Assembly: GCA_022539475.1 (NCBI GenBank)
Contig: VCMS01000084.1
Location: 147,050-211,049, forward strand
Source of the DNA: Gracilaria domingensis
Taxonomy: Eukaryota; Rhodophyta; Florideophyceae; Gracilariales; Gracilariaceae
Direction of reading: 5' to 3'
Length of the DNA stretch: 64,000 nt
Part shown: one piece after another, positions 1-11,188 of the stretch
Numbering within the stretch: the first letter of the stretch is position 1
Layout: every line of letters starts with the position of its first letter
The notes under the pieces: model-generated
Told to the model about the DNA's origin: nothing
Databases searched by the model: none
The model's input: only the letters and a program-made list of their open reading frames with translations
Program-made: the position numbers and the translations under genes

Positions 1-2
1 AG

Positions 3-2873
3 ATTTCTACAAATATTTTATCGGTTGGGCAGATTGACGAACGAGGCCATAAAATATATTTTAGAAATGGAATATGCACGGTTATACCAAAAGACTCGAA
101 AGAAAAACTTCTACAAATACGAAGGGAAAATTCAACATACAGTTTCAGAGCCTGTAGAAGTATGGAACAAAATTATTCGGCATACTCTGCTACCATGACA
201 GACCAGGAATTATGGCACGCCAGACTTGGGCATGCAGGAAAAACCGTTATGGAGCAAATAATCAGAGGAAAAACTGCAGAAGGCCTACCAGAAAAATTGG
301 AACAAAAGGACATTAGCGAATGCAAAGGATGTGTCCTTGGAAAAATGAGTTCCAAATCGTTTCAGTCCATAGAAAAATTTTAGTCTAAAGCAAAGTTAGA
401 ACTGATACATACGGATCTTTGTGGACCAATGAGTACAAAATCAAAAGGAGGAAAGTTATATTTTATAACTTTCACAGACGATCACACACGAAAATCGTTT
501 GTTTATTTCCTTCGGTCAAAGGATGAAGCTCTGGCAAAAACCCAAGAATTTTTAACAATGATTGAAAATCAGGAACGATGTACAGTGAAACGAATTAGGA
601 GCGACAGAGGAGGAGAATATATGTCCAAAGCTTTTCAAAATTATTTGAAACGGAAAGGAATTTTACATGAACCCACAGGAGCATATCAACCTCAGCAAAA
701 TGGTGTTGCAGAAAGAATTAATCGAACGCTCTGTGAAAAAGCTAGATGCATGCTTTACTTTCAGAATATTCCAAAATCGTTTTGGGCAGAAGCTGTTCAG
801 ACTGCTAACACTATAAGAAATTTTCTACCAACGAAAATTTTAGGAAACTACAGCCCTTATGAGAAGTGGACTGGAAAGAAACCAAATATTTCTCATCTAA
901 AAATATTTGGATTTAAGGCCTATGTTTTTATACCAAAGGATAATAGAAAGAAGTGGGATGCAAAATCGAAACTCTGTACATTTTTAGGATACGAAGGGAA
1001 AAATTATCGCTTCGTGGACGACGTTACAAACAGATTGATTGTCAGTGGCACTGCAAAATTTTTGGAATCGTCTAGACATAAGTCTACCAAAGACGAAATA
1101 ATTGTTGATGAAAACAGTATGGTCACGACAGAAGAGTTTAATGAATCGGAAGAGGAACCTGAAAATTCTGGAAATAATTCTACAGGCGAAGAAGTTGAGG
1201 AGACAGAACCTCAGACTCCTCGCAGAAGCAGCAGGTCACGGAGACAGCCAACATGGCTGACATATGAACATGCTGATATTAATGAGGACACCTCTGCAGG
1301 TGCAGTAATGATGCTAGCAAACGAGCAAGAACCTATGTCAGTTAAGAAAGCTTTGTCTGGCGCTGACAAAAATATTTGGAAAGATTCTATGCAAAAAGAA
1401 ATTAATTCTTTGCATAAGAACAATACTTGGAAGTTGGTTCCACGAAAACAGGGCATAAATATTCTTGAGCCAAAGTGGGTTTTTAAAATAAAACCAAGGA
1501 CGAAAAATCAAGAACAAATATTTAAGGCAAGACTGGTATGCAAAGGATATCAACAAAAGTACGGGATTGATTACTTTGAGACTTATGCACTCGTCGTTCG
1601 AATGGCTTCATTACGCACTATGCTGGCAACTGCTTTACAAGAAAATATGTTTATCTGCCAAATGGATGTGAAGACCGCATTTTTAAATGGGGAATTGAAA
1701 GAAGAAATTTTTATGGAACAGCCAGAAGAATTTTTCGATGAAATTAATCCTACCCATATATGTCAGCTCCAAAAATCGATCTATGGTCTAAAACAAGCAC
1801 CTAGAGCCTGGTATACTGTAATAAGCCAGACACTTACGGAAATGAATTTGAAGAAATCAATTGCAGACAATGGAATTTTTGTCGGATATATTGAAACCGA
1901 AAAAGTATTTTTGGCAATGTACGTCGATGACTTGGTTATTGCAAGCACTAGTAATTCCGCAATTGAAATTGTGAAGGAAAAGCTAAGTTCAAAATTCAGT
2001 ATGAAAGACTTGGGAGAAATTCGTCACGTTCTAGGAATTGAAATTGACTACAACAGACAACAAGGAATAATGAAATTGTGTCAAAAAGATTATGCAGAAA
2101 CAATATTACGAAAATTTAATATGAATTATTGCAAAGGAATCGACACTCCTATGGAAGCAAATTTAATTCACAAGAAAATTGATGAGACAGAAGCTGTCTC
2201 TAATGTTCCGTATCGTGAATTAATTGGCTCTGTGATGTACTTGATGCTTGGTACAAGGCCAGACCTTGCGTATACAATTGGAATGTTGAGTCAATTTTCA
2301 GAGAATCACTCCGAATCGCATTGGAAGGCATGCAAAAGAGCTCTACGATATATTCAAAAGACAAAAGACTACTGTCTAAATTATCGAAGAGGGTCTAGAA
2401 ACTCACTGCAAATTTTTAGTGACTCAAGTTGGGGTAACACAGAAGAAAGAAAATCCATCTCTGGATTTGCATCGTACTATGGAAATTGTTTGGTGTCATG
2501 GAGCAGTCGGAAGCAAAACTGTGTGGCTTTATCAACCTCTGAAGCCGAATTAATTGCTTTAACAGAAGCAGTGAAAGAAGGACAATGGCTTAGAAAATTA
2601 TTATATAATTTGACTGGAGACGAGAATAAGCCTTTTAATGTTTTTGTTGACAATCAGTCTACAATTGCACTATCAAAGAAGGAAGGAATTCATGGAAAAT
2701 CGAAGCATATTGAAACAAGATATTTCTATGTTCAAGACTGTGTCGAAAACGAAGAAGTGAAAATTATTTATTGCGAGACAGAAAATATGACTGCGGATAT
2801 ATTTACAAAGGCATTAACCCGAGTTAAGCACTATCGATTTGTGGACAATCTTGGAATCAAAAAGGTTAACTAG
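3..2873 (+). pseudogene. pol: copia A pol: pre-integrase, integrase, RT, RNase H, with one in-frame TAG
   Basis: The frame contains a pre-integrase zinc module (LWHARLGH, then CKGC), an integrase core with all three acidic residues visible (FTDDHTR; RSDRGGEY; NGVAERINR), a copia RT with MDVKTAFLNGEL and the catalytic MYVDDLVIAS near 1917-1940, and RNase H (FSDSSWGN, STSEAEL, DNQSTI, ADIFTKAL). The only break is a TAG at 381-383, between pre-integrase and integrase; coding resumes at once in the same frame (LELIHTDLCGPM). One stop in more than 900 codons suggests a fairly young copy. Programmed readthrough is possible, but these elements normally have none at this position, so I call it a nonsense mutation. 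Confidence 0.88.
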
Positions 2874-2884
2874 TTGAGAGGAGG

Positions 2885-3163
2885 TGTTGAAAATGCTTCT
2901 TGGAAGCTTTAGAAGCAACTAGAAACTTTATTGATCTAGAACCGTCTAGAAAGTTCTATAAGGATCTATCTAGAATATGTTTATGTTATATAGTAGAAAT
3001 ATGTTTATGAGTCTAGAAACGTTTAGAACAATTACAAAACAGTATATAAGAAAGCTATAGAGACTTGGTTTGATGGAAGAGAGAAGTCAAGCCGAGTCAT
3101 CCCGATAAATCAACACTGCGTTTATTGAAGTCTATCCTAAGCCAAGTACTACATTCTACAACA
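2885..3163 (+). repeat. 3' LTR of copia A (279 bp)
   Basis: It begins TGTTGAAAATG directly after a polypurine tract and ends TACAACA, giving 5-bp terminal inverted repeats TGTTG/CAACA. A TATA-like element tatataag lies at 3043-3050, as expected at the U3/R boundary. The right border is inferred from the inverted repeat and from where homology to an unrelated copia RT resumes; no second LTR is available for comparison. Confidence 0.75.
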
Positions 3164-4193
3164 CAGAGGTCAAATAATGTGCCTGTTGACTTCCTTCTAG
3201 TCGATAATATGCTCTTAGCTGTGCTCATGCCAGACCTCCAAAGCTTCCACGCGAACATTAGCAGGACATTTACCGTTGGTAAAATCGATACTTCGGAGAA
3301 GCTCATCTTCAACCGACTTCGGATCCTGCAACACGAAGATAAGTCCATTTCAGTGAACACGGAAGAGTACATTGATGGCATAAACAAGCTTCCCATCACA
3401 AGGGAGCGCCGCAAGTGTTAAAATTCACCATACACATCGGATGAGCGGACGGCCTTTCTTGGGCTGACCGGTTCCCTTAATTTCCGCGGTCATGGGGTGC
3501 TACCGCAAGCTTCGTTCGCCGCTAGCTATTTGCAGCAAACAACAGCCAAGTTGCTGGTCTCCGATCTTATCCTCACGAACCAAGTTCTGGCAGAGATCCT
3601 GGCTCACAAGCCTGAGTTCACGTACCGTCGTCCTGCCTCCCTGAACACTGCTCCGCGATATCTCGCTTTCTCGGATACTAGCCAAGGGAAAGGCTCATAT
3701 GGGCAAACGGGTTATATCTCGGGGCTTTTCATGATACTAGGGGGTGGGAGTGCTATCTTCCACGCACTAGACGGGACGAGCTCGAGGCAATCGAGAGTCT
3801 CCTTCAGTTCGATTGGAGCCGAGATCCTCGCGGCTGCACTCTCAGCTGACCGTGGAGCTTCAATGTCAAGCTCCATTGTGATGATATACAATACGAAGAG
3901 AACTCTTCCGTTCATCTTAACGGTGAACTCCGAAGGTCTCTATTCGACCATAACCACTCTTTCACGAAGGCAAGGATTATCGCCTACGCCCAACCGTCGC
4001 AAGGCTCAGAGACTCTTTCGAGGCTTGGGAGATATCCATTCTTCAATGGATTCAAGGCTCGCTTAATCTCGCTGATGCGCTGACGAAGCGGAATGTGGTC
4101 ATGTTTCGCAAACTGAACGAGGTTATGAGCGACGGAGGTATCAGTGAGGGTGTCTTTCAGAACGCCAAGAGGGTCTCAAGCGCAATGGCATGA
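3164..4193 (+). pseudogene. degraded copia RT/RNase H fragment (second copia lineage)
   Basis: The translation has a diagnostic copia RT C-terminus (FNRLRILQHED, ITRERRK), the connection (FLGLTGSLNFRGHGVLPQ) and RNase H (YLAFSDTSQGKGSYGQTGY, then GAEILAAALS). A TAA interrupts the frame at 3419-3421. A frame change near 4000 moves the end (WIQGSLNLADALTKRN) into another frame, which closes at 4191-4193. The sequence family differs clearly from copia A and copia B and has higher GC. Everything upstream of the RT fingers is missing, consistent with copia A having been inserted here. Confidence 0.8.
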
Positions 4194-4209
4194 TCGATAG
4201 GGGGAAAGT

Positions 4210-5865
4210 TTACTTGGGAGAATCTGATATCTCTTGCTTCGTCTTGATTCCCTTGAAGCTTCCCCCAAAGGTAAGCCTACGAAGCTCCATGACCCTTACT
4301 CCCTCTCCCATTCCTCCGAGACAGCTGCATAATGCCTCGTAGAAGAGTTCCATCGGTAGCGGTCTAACCGCGTTTAGGACTTCTGACCTTTCAGCGTCAA
4401 CGCAGACCACGTGGTGGGCATTTCTGGCTCGGAGACGCACAATGTACATACTGACTCTTTTTTGTACTATCCATCGCAGTTTGTTCACTTCTTTCGGTAT
4501 CGCCTTGATTCGCTCGAGTTGCAGGCTTTCCAGCTTGTGCTATAACCATCTCCCAGCGTCGGTAAAATTCATGAGTGCCGGTAAGCTGGAGGACAAGAGC
4601 GTAAACTTGGTAAATCGATGGCCGACAACTCGAGAAGCAGCATTTATGACAGACGCCTGCATACAAAAGAAATCTGTTTTCGATATCATCATCGTTGAAT
4701 TGTGCACGTGATATTTCCGTGTGCAGTTGAAGCGAGGACGGTGGCCCGGACTTGAGACTCTCACAGCTGTTCTTGGATGAGCAACACAGTAGCGGTCTAA
4801 AGCGTCGATTGCTTGGGGAGTCTGACGGGATGATAGTGAAACCCGATTTCCAACTCTCCGGATTTCGCAATGTAGTGGTCCATGCCAGATGATTTGCTGC
4901 ATCAAAGCAGCATTGAGCCCTGGACCCGCAATGCTGTTTAAGGCGACGCAGCTCCATCCCCATTGGGGCTCGTCATGATTGCGCGCATAATACGCCGGAC
5001 CGTGGAGTATTCGCACGCCAAACTAGCCAGGTAGAATACAGTCGTGTTCAATGTACTTGATGTCATCGATCGACCAAACCTCCTCGGCACTTTCGTCGTA
5101 GAGGCCATATCGCCTTGCTATTTCGTCGTTCAGAGCAACCCCGGGCCGTTCGCGGCACCAATAATAAATGGTGGATCCTAACACATTGTGACACTCGGTC
5201 GGATTGAAGTGCCGCACGCGGCCAGATTGGTGTTCTATGATGTATGCTTCTTGCGCTACGCTTTCATCCCGAGTCACTGTGAATACTTCACTAAAACTCC
5301 ATGTCTCACAAACCCCCTCTTTAGAGGCTACTTCAGTGCCATTTGCACCCTCGTCGCTTGGTGAGATGTCTCTGATTAAGAAATATCGAGATCTACGTTG
5401 ACGTTGGGGGTATCTTGACGGGCGAGTGCTGTAAGATCCGATGTTCTGATTTTCTTCATTCGCATTGGTTCTCTCATCTTGATTGGCCACAGTCGACATC
5501 GCTTCCTGCTCTGAGGTCGTGGTAGAACGGGCTGCTGTGGGTTGCAGCACTCGGCGTGATGTATGACAATCATCCTCTTTCTGAGCCCTTAAACGCCGCT
5601 GCGCGACTGTTTTAGACCCTCGCCGCCGGCCTTGAGAGACCTCCTCTTCCCGGCGGAGTCTTGTTCGTCGCAAGTGGCTTGCAGGTGGCGTCGCACCGCC
5701 CTGTGTCGACATTGTCGCGCTCAGGCCCACTTCTGGTGCTCCGCGCTTTTGTCCTGCAGCCACAGCGGCCCCCGAAATGGACAAGTCGGTAGATGTCTCC
5801 GCCACGCGCGGAAGACACTGCAACGAGGACGTGCGATAATGATGCAGTTTAAAAAGCAGAACCAA
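4210..5865 (-). pseudogene. Arg-rich ORF with papain-like C-terminal features, two in-frame stops
   Basis: A single minus frame runs from 5865 to 4210, broken only at 5023-5025 (TAG) and about 4540 (TAG). The first 170 residues are disordered and rich in Arg, Ser and Gln. The middle part has a folded-looking stretch (YYWCRERPGVALNDEIARRY). The C-terminal part shows WSCVALNSIAG and, later, HHVVCVDAERSEVLNAVRPL, the order Cys then His-Val/Ile-x-Val-Asp expected of papain-fold cysteine peptidases. A similar pair occurs in the plus-strand pseudogene at 30711-31990. It faces tail-to-tail the copia fragment ending at 4193. The peptidase call is inference; I do not recognise a named family. Confidence 0.5.
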
Positions 5866-6431
5866 GGCTGTACCAAGGCTCGCAACTTGTGCCTCGTTGT
5901 TAACAAAGTCTTCCGGGAATCACAGGAGGTGAATCGAATGATCGGTATTAGATTTGATCGAGCGGAGGACGCTGTTTGTGTCTTTATACCGATAACTACG
6001 GTGGAGACGAGTTCCTGTTATTTGAATGCAGTTTCTTTCTGCACTGGTTGGTTTTATCTTACTGTTTCGGTTTCTGTACGTGGCTTTGCTCCGTATTGAC
6101 ACCGCGGATTGCAATGAAATTTGCTGCGCGCTCTGAGCTCTTTTGGAAAGATACGTTACTGTCTGGCGGCCCGCGGAGACTGCACTGGATGTCAGTCTCA
6201 CAAACGGCCTGATGGCATGGACGGAAAACCGAATTCTTGGAGACTCTTCGTTTTACGGCCTTGGACGCTAACACACACTACTCAGCTTTTGTCATGCAAA
6301 GAGTTTGACGTTTTCGCTACCATCTTTGTTTTCTCATTTCTCTTGTATAGTAAGCAAGTGTCGCCTCTTTTAATGTTCGCTGGCTTCGATGTTTTGGTTT
6401 CTTCGTCAGCTCTATCGGAACGAGCAGGGCC

Positions 6432-6453
6432 GGGGGGGGGGGGGGGGGGGGGG
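6432..6453. repeat. poly-G run of 22
   Basis: An uninterrupted run of 22 G follows cagggcc. It lies in no supported gene. The length given is unlikely to be exact in any read technology. Confidence 0.95.
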
Positions 6454-6510
6454 TGCAGCAAAGCGTACAGAGGGACACGCGCTTTCCACGCGTGTCTCAT
6501 GCGAGAGTGA

Positions 6511-6536
6511 CCTCGAGCTGCTCACGCAGCTCGAGG
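6511..6536. repeat. perfect 11-bp hairpin
   Basis: CCTCGAGCTGC at 6511-6521 and its exact complement at 6526-6536 are separated by a 4-base loop. It lies in a short plus-strand ORF (6389-6727) that I do not consider a demonstrated gene. Confidence 0.7.
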
Positions 6537-6539
6537 AGC

Positions 6540-7492
6540 TCGCATCGCTGGGGATTCTAAACAATAAACTTGACGCTGTCCGGCCCCGGAGAAGACCCTC
6601 CGAAGGTCCAGACAGATGGGAATCTTTGTCCCGGAGAGGTCTCTGCAGCAGCGACAACGACGCAAAGAGACAGCGTTTGCTCTACTGCGTACGACGAGCA
6701 CGCTCCAGTCCTCACAGCGTACAATAGGTAGAGCAATCACAAAGGTCAATACATCACTAGACCTACCCCAGCTTATATCTGTATTTCGTTAGAAACTAAA
6801 ACACTTACGAATTTCTTGGAGTTTGAGAGAAAAGTGTGTAACTAACGTCAAAATTCTAATTTATCAAAATCGTAGAGAACTTCAATTCATAGAGTGTTTT
6901 AGAAACCACTGTTGTAGACGGTCCATGTTTCGAGAGACAATAGAGTTTTCTCTTGGAACACTTAGTCTTCTACGGTTACAGTAGCGTACTTCATATATTG
7001 GGTGAATTATGAAACCAATTTTGGTAGGTCATCGACATATCTACGAAAAACTGAGTTATCTCCAGTTGACTCACAATTCTACGTTGATGCTACCTAAACT
7101 TAGCCAGCTTATAGTTTTACAAGTACGTGCTTGTCTTACGAGATGTGTTAGAATGACATAGAAAATTTTTTTAATTTGGCAGATTTTTAATAACTTCTGG
7201 ATAGCTGCAAAAACTGTAATTGACATGCACTAATTGAATAAGATTAATATTTTAACGAAATACAGATATAACCTGAGGTAGGTCTACTGGAAAGAGCTCC
7301 GTTTTGCTTTCATCTCTGCCGAACAAGAAGGTTTGATAGGGAATATCGGCGATGTAGTAAACCAAACAGTGAACCGCCCCAGACAGTGTTGTTTTCGTCT
7401 ACATTTTTTTTTCGTCGCACGTGCTTCGCGCGTGTCTACATCACCGTAGTACTCCTCATCGTGAGGGTGCACTCGGCAGAGATGACGGTGTG
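6540..7492. other. region without recognised genes
   Basis: Bases 6740-7280 are AT-rich with no long ORF on either strand. Bases 7280-7490 carry only short ORFs without family resemblance and flank the outer edge of the copia B 3' LTR. Confidence 0.6.
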
Positions 7493-7736
7493 TGTGGTGC
7501 AGCTGATGAATAAGTTCAAGAAGTTGTTATTGTTCTGTTTACTGACTGTCTACCTTGTCAGACGATGCTGGGCGCTGAGTTCTGCGCCTTTTATACTGCC
7601 TAGTTCTACGCTACCTCTCCTAAGTAAGGTTCATTCATTTCCTCTCCCAACCGATATTATTTCACGGCGTCTTTGCATTCGAGCATAATGCAATTCAGCT
7701 TCGTTGCATTGCTCAGCATTCTTCGTGACTTCTACA
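7493..7736 (-). repeat. 3' LTR of copia B (244 bp)
   Basis: On the minus strand it starts TGTAGAAGTCACG and ends CTGCACCACA. A TATA motif (GGCAGTATAAAAGGC on minus) lies at about 7587-7601. A purine tract gaagaaaagc on the minus strand precedes it immediately. The copy at 25405-25648 aligns along its whole length and has the same TATA position; similarity stops at both proposed borders. Confidence 0.75.
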
Positions 7737-7787
7737 TTAGCTTTTCTTCAAAAAATTTTTTTTAACGTTTAGGTACTATTCTTTGTG

Positions 7788-8612
7788 CTAATCTCGAATC
7801 ATCCATTGCTCAACTGAATGTTTGATAATTTTTTGAAGAATCTGATTAAATACTTGGTTCTTTGTTTCCTTTGTCAAAATGTCTGCTGGATTAAATTCAG
7901 AACGTATAAACCCAACGTCGGTGATTTCGGTTTCATCATAAGCTGCTCTGACAGCACAAATATCAATTAGTAATCTCTTCTCTGCAGTTGAGGATGATTT
8001 GGTAATTACGTCAAAAAGACTTTTAGAATCCGTAAAAATTTTGATGGGAATGTTTCTTCCTAGCAAGTCGTTTAGATCGTGCCTCAAAGTGTATGTGTAA
8101 TCGAAAGCATCTGCAAAAGCATAAAATTCTCCTCCAAGTACCGAGCGAACAACCCGTCTGCTTTTGTCATTTTTGTAATGTATAATACTGCAATTATTAT
8201 ATTTGTCACATAAAAGTACCATGTATCCCAACTGAGATTTTAAATCCTCGTTGTTTGCAAATGACGCATCGCTGTATACCCGAATATGTGGTGATTACAG
8301 ATCCCTAGGTTTACATTTGAGTCTACAAACTTTGTCAGATTTCAGTTGCTTAATGAGCTTGTTCATCCTTTTGCTTAGTTTCGAATTAAATTTTCTTTCG
8401 GATACTTGTTCAGTTCGATTAACAAAATACGAGATTTCTGGATGAGAATACACCAACCAATCTAGTTGAGGTCTTTTTGAGCTAAATTTCTTATAGTCAT
8501 GTATGTCTTTGATTAGAGATATTTTGTGGAGAAAATCATCCTGACTAATTCGTAGTTTCCATTTGTTGGACTTAGTTCCATTCCGGAAAACTTGAAGCTG
8601 TTCATTATTCAT
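7788..8612 (-). pseudogene. copia B RT thumb/RNase H
   Basis: This frame encodes the connection region (LDWLVYSHPEISYFVN) and RNase H (IRVYSDASFANN, SQLGYMVLLCD, GGEFYAFADAFD, IFTDSKSLFD, FNPADILTK). One TAG at 8295-8297 interrupts it. Asp, Glu and Asp of RNase H are retained. It is out of frame with the RT fingers/palm piece upstream, so at least one frameshift separates them. Confidence 0.82.
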
Positions 8613-8625
8613 TCTCGTGAATCAA

Positions 8626-9460
8626 AACGTTGCAATTTAGTATCTGTTAAGCACATAAATTCATTATTTCCTGAATTAATGGAGTCACCTACAAATGATC
8701 CGAGAATTCCTAGAAGCTAATTACAATTCATTTTAAAGAAACGGGAGATATCAATTTTGAGAGATTTCATCTTTAAGTCATCCTTAAGATGCATCATCAT
8801 CGTCTTATTCCAATAATCACTTGCGTCTGGTGATCCGTAAAGTGGTTTGATCAATTTAAGAACCTTGTCCGAGTGTAGATTCATTTCTTTTGGAGGTTTC
8901 ATATAAACATTTCTTGCTAGGTTCTGGCTGCTTTGAATGTATGCCTGAGTTAGGTCATGACTCCATATTTTCCATCCGAATATTGCTGCTAATGAAATAA
9001 TCAATCGTACTGAACTATGCCGGACAGTTCTTGCGTTATGAACAAGATAATTCTGATCCTTATCTGAAAATCCTTCGGCGACTAGGCGAGCTTTATATAT
9101 TTCATCCGAAGTTCCAGGATTTTTGAGGCAGCAGACAAAACGAGATCCGATAATATTTGCATTTTTTTGTAGTGCATTTCTTGCTACAATTTTCCATGTT
9201 CCTCTTCGAATAAGTCCTGCTATTTCCTTCTCTTTTACTGCCAAAACTTTTGGTGAATCCTTCGTTTTATATCTTGGTGCTAGTACTTCTGTTACGTATG
9301 TCTCTTGTTCGTTTAGAGTTCCATTTTCGTTCTCTTTCTCTTTAGAATGGTAATTGCTCAACATGTACTTCAATAAATGTTCGAAATTGTTTGGGATCCA
9401 TGTCTTCTTTGGTTCTGTTCCATCGATGTATGACTTCGCTTGTGTGATACTGTGTTGCAC
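8626..9460 (-). pseudogene. copia B RT fingers/palm, catalytic Asp lost
   Basis: Recognisable RT elements are RRGTWKIV, the KARLVAEGFSDKDQNY block, and the palm (KIWSHDLTQAYIQS), followed after a TAG at 8717-8719 by GILGSFVGDSINSGN. The position normally occupied by the catalytic pair (FVDD) reads FVGD: codon GGT at 8687-8689 replaces an Asp codon. Polymerase activity is therefore not expected from this copy even without the stops. Confidence 0.8.
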
Positions 9461-9498
9461 TTTTCCTTCTTTTTTTCTGACGAAATTTTGTTTTCCGT

Positions 9499-10905
9499 CT
9501 ACTTTTGTAACCTCAAATGGTCCAGTCCAGTTTGGAGATTGCTTCTCTCTGTAAATGAGAAATTTTTTCCCGGTTCGAACTCATAGTATAGTGTTTCTGG
9601 TAATCTTGCGTCAATTGCTCGCTTCAGACGAATTTCGTTAGAGATTATTTCCATTTCAGACAGTGCGGTGAGAAGCGCTTTCATTCGATCTTCTTGGTCC
9701 GGTAATTTTGTATGGATGCCAGGGAGCCGTGGTAAAACTCCGAACATTAGTGATGATGGTACTAGTCCTTCAGGGTTCATTGTGTCATTCATTGCTTTTA
9801 CTGCTGTTCCCAATACCAATTTGTCGTCTTGAATTTCGGTGTCGTACTTTATCTTTTGAAGTATGCGTCGCAATCGGGCGTGATAGCGTTTTCCGGCTCG
9901 GAATGAATTATTGCTTTCTACTCCAGAGAGCGAGAAGTCAATACCAAATTCTGTTATGATAGATTTCCATCTCTCAGATTTGAAAACTGTGGCTTAATCA
10001 CATTTGATTGAATCAGGGTATCTATTGTATACTGTGGCCCAACATTCCAGGAAAGCATTCCAAATGTCGTCTATTGACTGTCCTTCAACGAATCTAGCTG
10101 CTTTCAAATGTGTTTGTAAATCTACGACGTGTAATACAGCCTTCTGGTTGATGAAAAACAGATCGAGAGCGAATCTTTGATTGAATATTACTCTTCGTGG
10201 AAATGACACACGGAATCTTTGAGGTTTAGGACTAATTCTTTTACATGTCGGGCAGGCTTTAGTGATCTCGGTAAGTAGCTGTTTTGTTTCATAATTCACT
10301 TCTGGAGGTGTAGCTCTTTTGAGGAGATTGAACAATTTTCCAACAGACGGATGATAAAAATGTAGATGCATTTTTCGAAGTTCTGCCTTAGTAAAAAATG
10401 TTGAAAATTCGTTCCATTCCAAGTAAATGTGTCGAAGTTTTCGTATGACGTCCATTTCCCAACCATTCTTGCAAACGAGTTTGTTAATAACGTTGTCCAC
10501 ATATAGTTGTTCTCGATCTAGGAAGTCTAATCCTAGTAGTAAAGGGATATTACAATTGATTACGTCTACACTTAGTTTTAAAACTCTACCTTCTGGTGCA
10601 CAGATGCGAATTGAAATTCTAGCGATACTTCTAACTTTAGGGTTTCCTAAAGGAAAACGAATTGATGATTTTTTCTTCTGAAAATTAATGCCTTGTGTCT
10701 TACAATATGCTTTGGCTTGTGCTTTTCCCATGACTGATCGTTGTGCTCCAATGTCAAGACATCCACATTTAAATTTGGAAGAATGATCTAGGTTAGCGAT
10801 TTCCTTTGTTACTGCGAAGCATTTGTATTTCCGTTTGTTTTTCTTATATTTTCTATGCGCTGTACCTTTGGTAGTGCCTCGGATTCTTCTCCTGAATCCA
10901 CGCAT
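9499..10905 (-). pseudogene. copia B protease and integrase
   Basis: The frame begins with a basic linker and a retroviral-type aspartic protease (CLDIGAQRSVMG: Asp-Ile-Gly replaces the usual DTG/DSG; LLLGLDFL as the flap/alpha helix). A zinc-binding pre-integrase (HLHFYHPSVGKL, CPTCKRIS) and an integrase core (FALDLFF; IKCD; GVESNNSFRAGKRYH) follow. One TAA at 9994-9996 lies just after the second catalytic Asp; the same frame continues to 9499. All three DDE positions are still encoded. Upstream gag is in other frames. Confidence 0.82.
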
Positions 10906-11188
10906 ACGAGAGTTCCGCTTTAAAAATCTTCAAGGCGAAATTGGGTGGTGTCAAGATCTATTGCATTAAAGTGGGTACCAAGAATATTATCTTCGTCATC
11001 TGAACTAGATTCTTCTTCTGACTTGGATGCGATTTCTTCCTTATTCCCGTTGACTTCAAAAAATTCCCTTGGGTCTTCCTCGTCAGAAGATTCCTCGTTC
11101 TGTTCTCAAATCTCAAAAAGTACTTGCTTCAAAGCCTTGTTTTGATCCGGATACTTATTTTTCTAATATGATTGAACTTTACGGGCGG

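Larger units (their letters stand above)
1..3163 (+). mobile_element. Ty1/copia element (copia A), 5'-truncated by window edge
   Basis: The open frame already runs at base 3, so the gag and protease part lies outside the window. What remains is pre-integrase, integrase, reverse transcriptase and RNase H coding (3-2873), a purine-rich tract just after the stop (gagaggagg, about 2876-2884) and a 3' LTR (2885-3163). The domain order integrase before RT defines copia. Base composition is AT-rich, like copia B and unlike the gypsy elements. The right LTR border falls inside a different copia RT fragment, suggesting nested insertion; the 5-bp target duplication (cagag on the right) cannot be tested because the left end is missing. 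Confidence 0.9.

Noticed and set aside
6389-6727. Plus-strand ORF through the poly-G run
   Set aside because: The poly-Gly stretch depends on the uncertain length of the homopolymer, and no domain is seen downstream.
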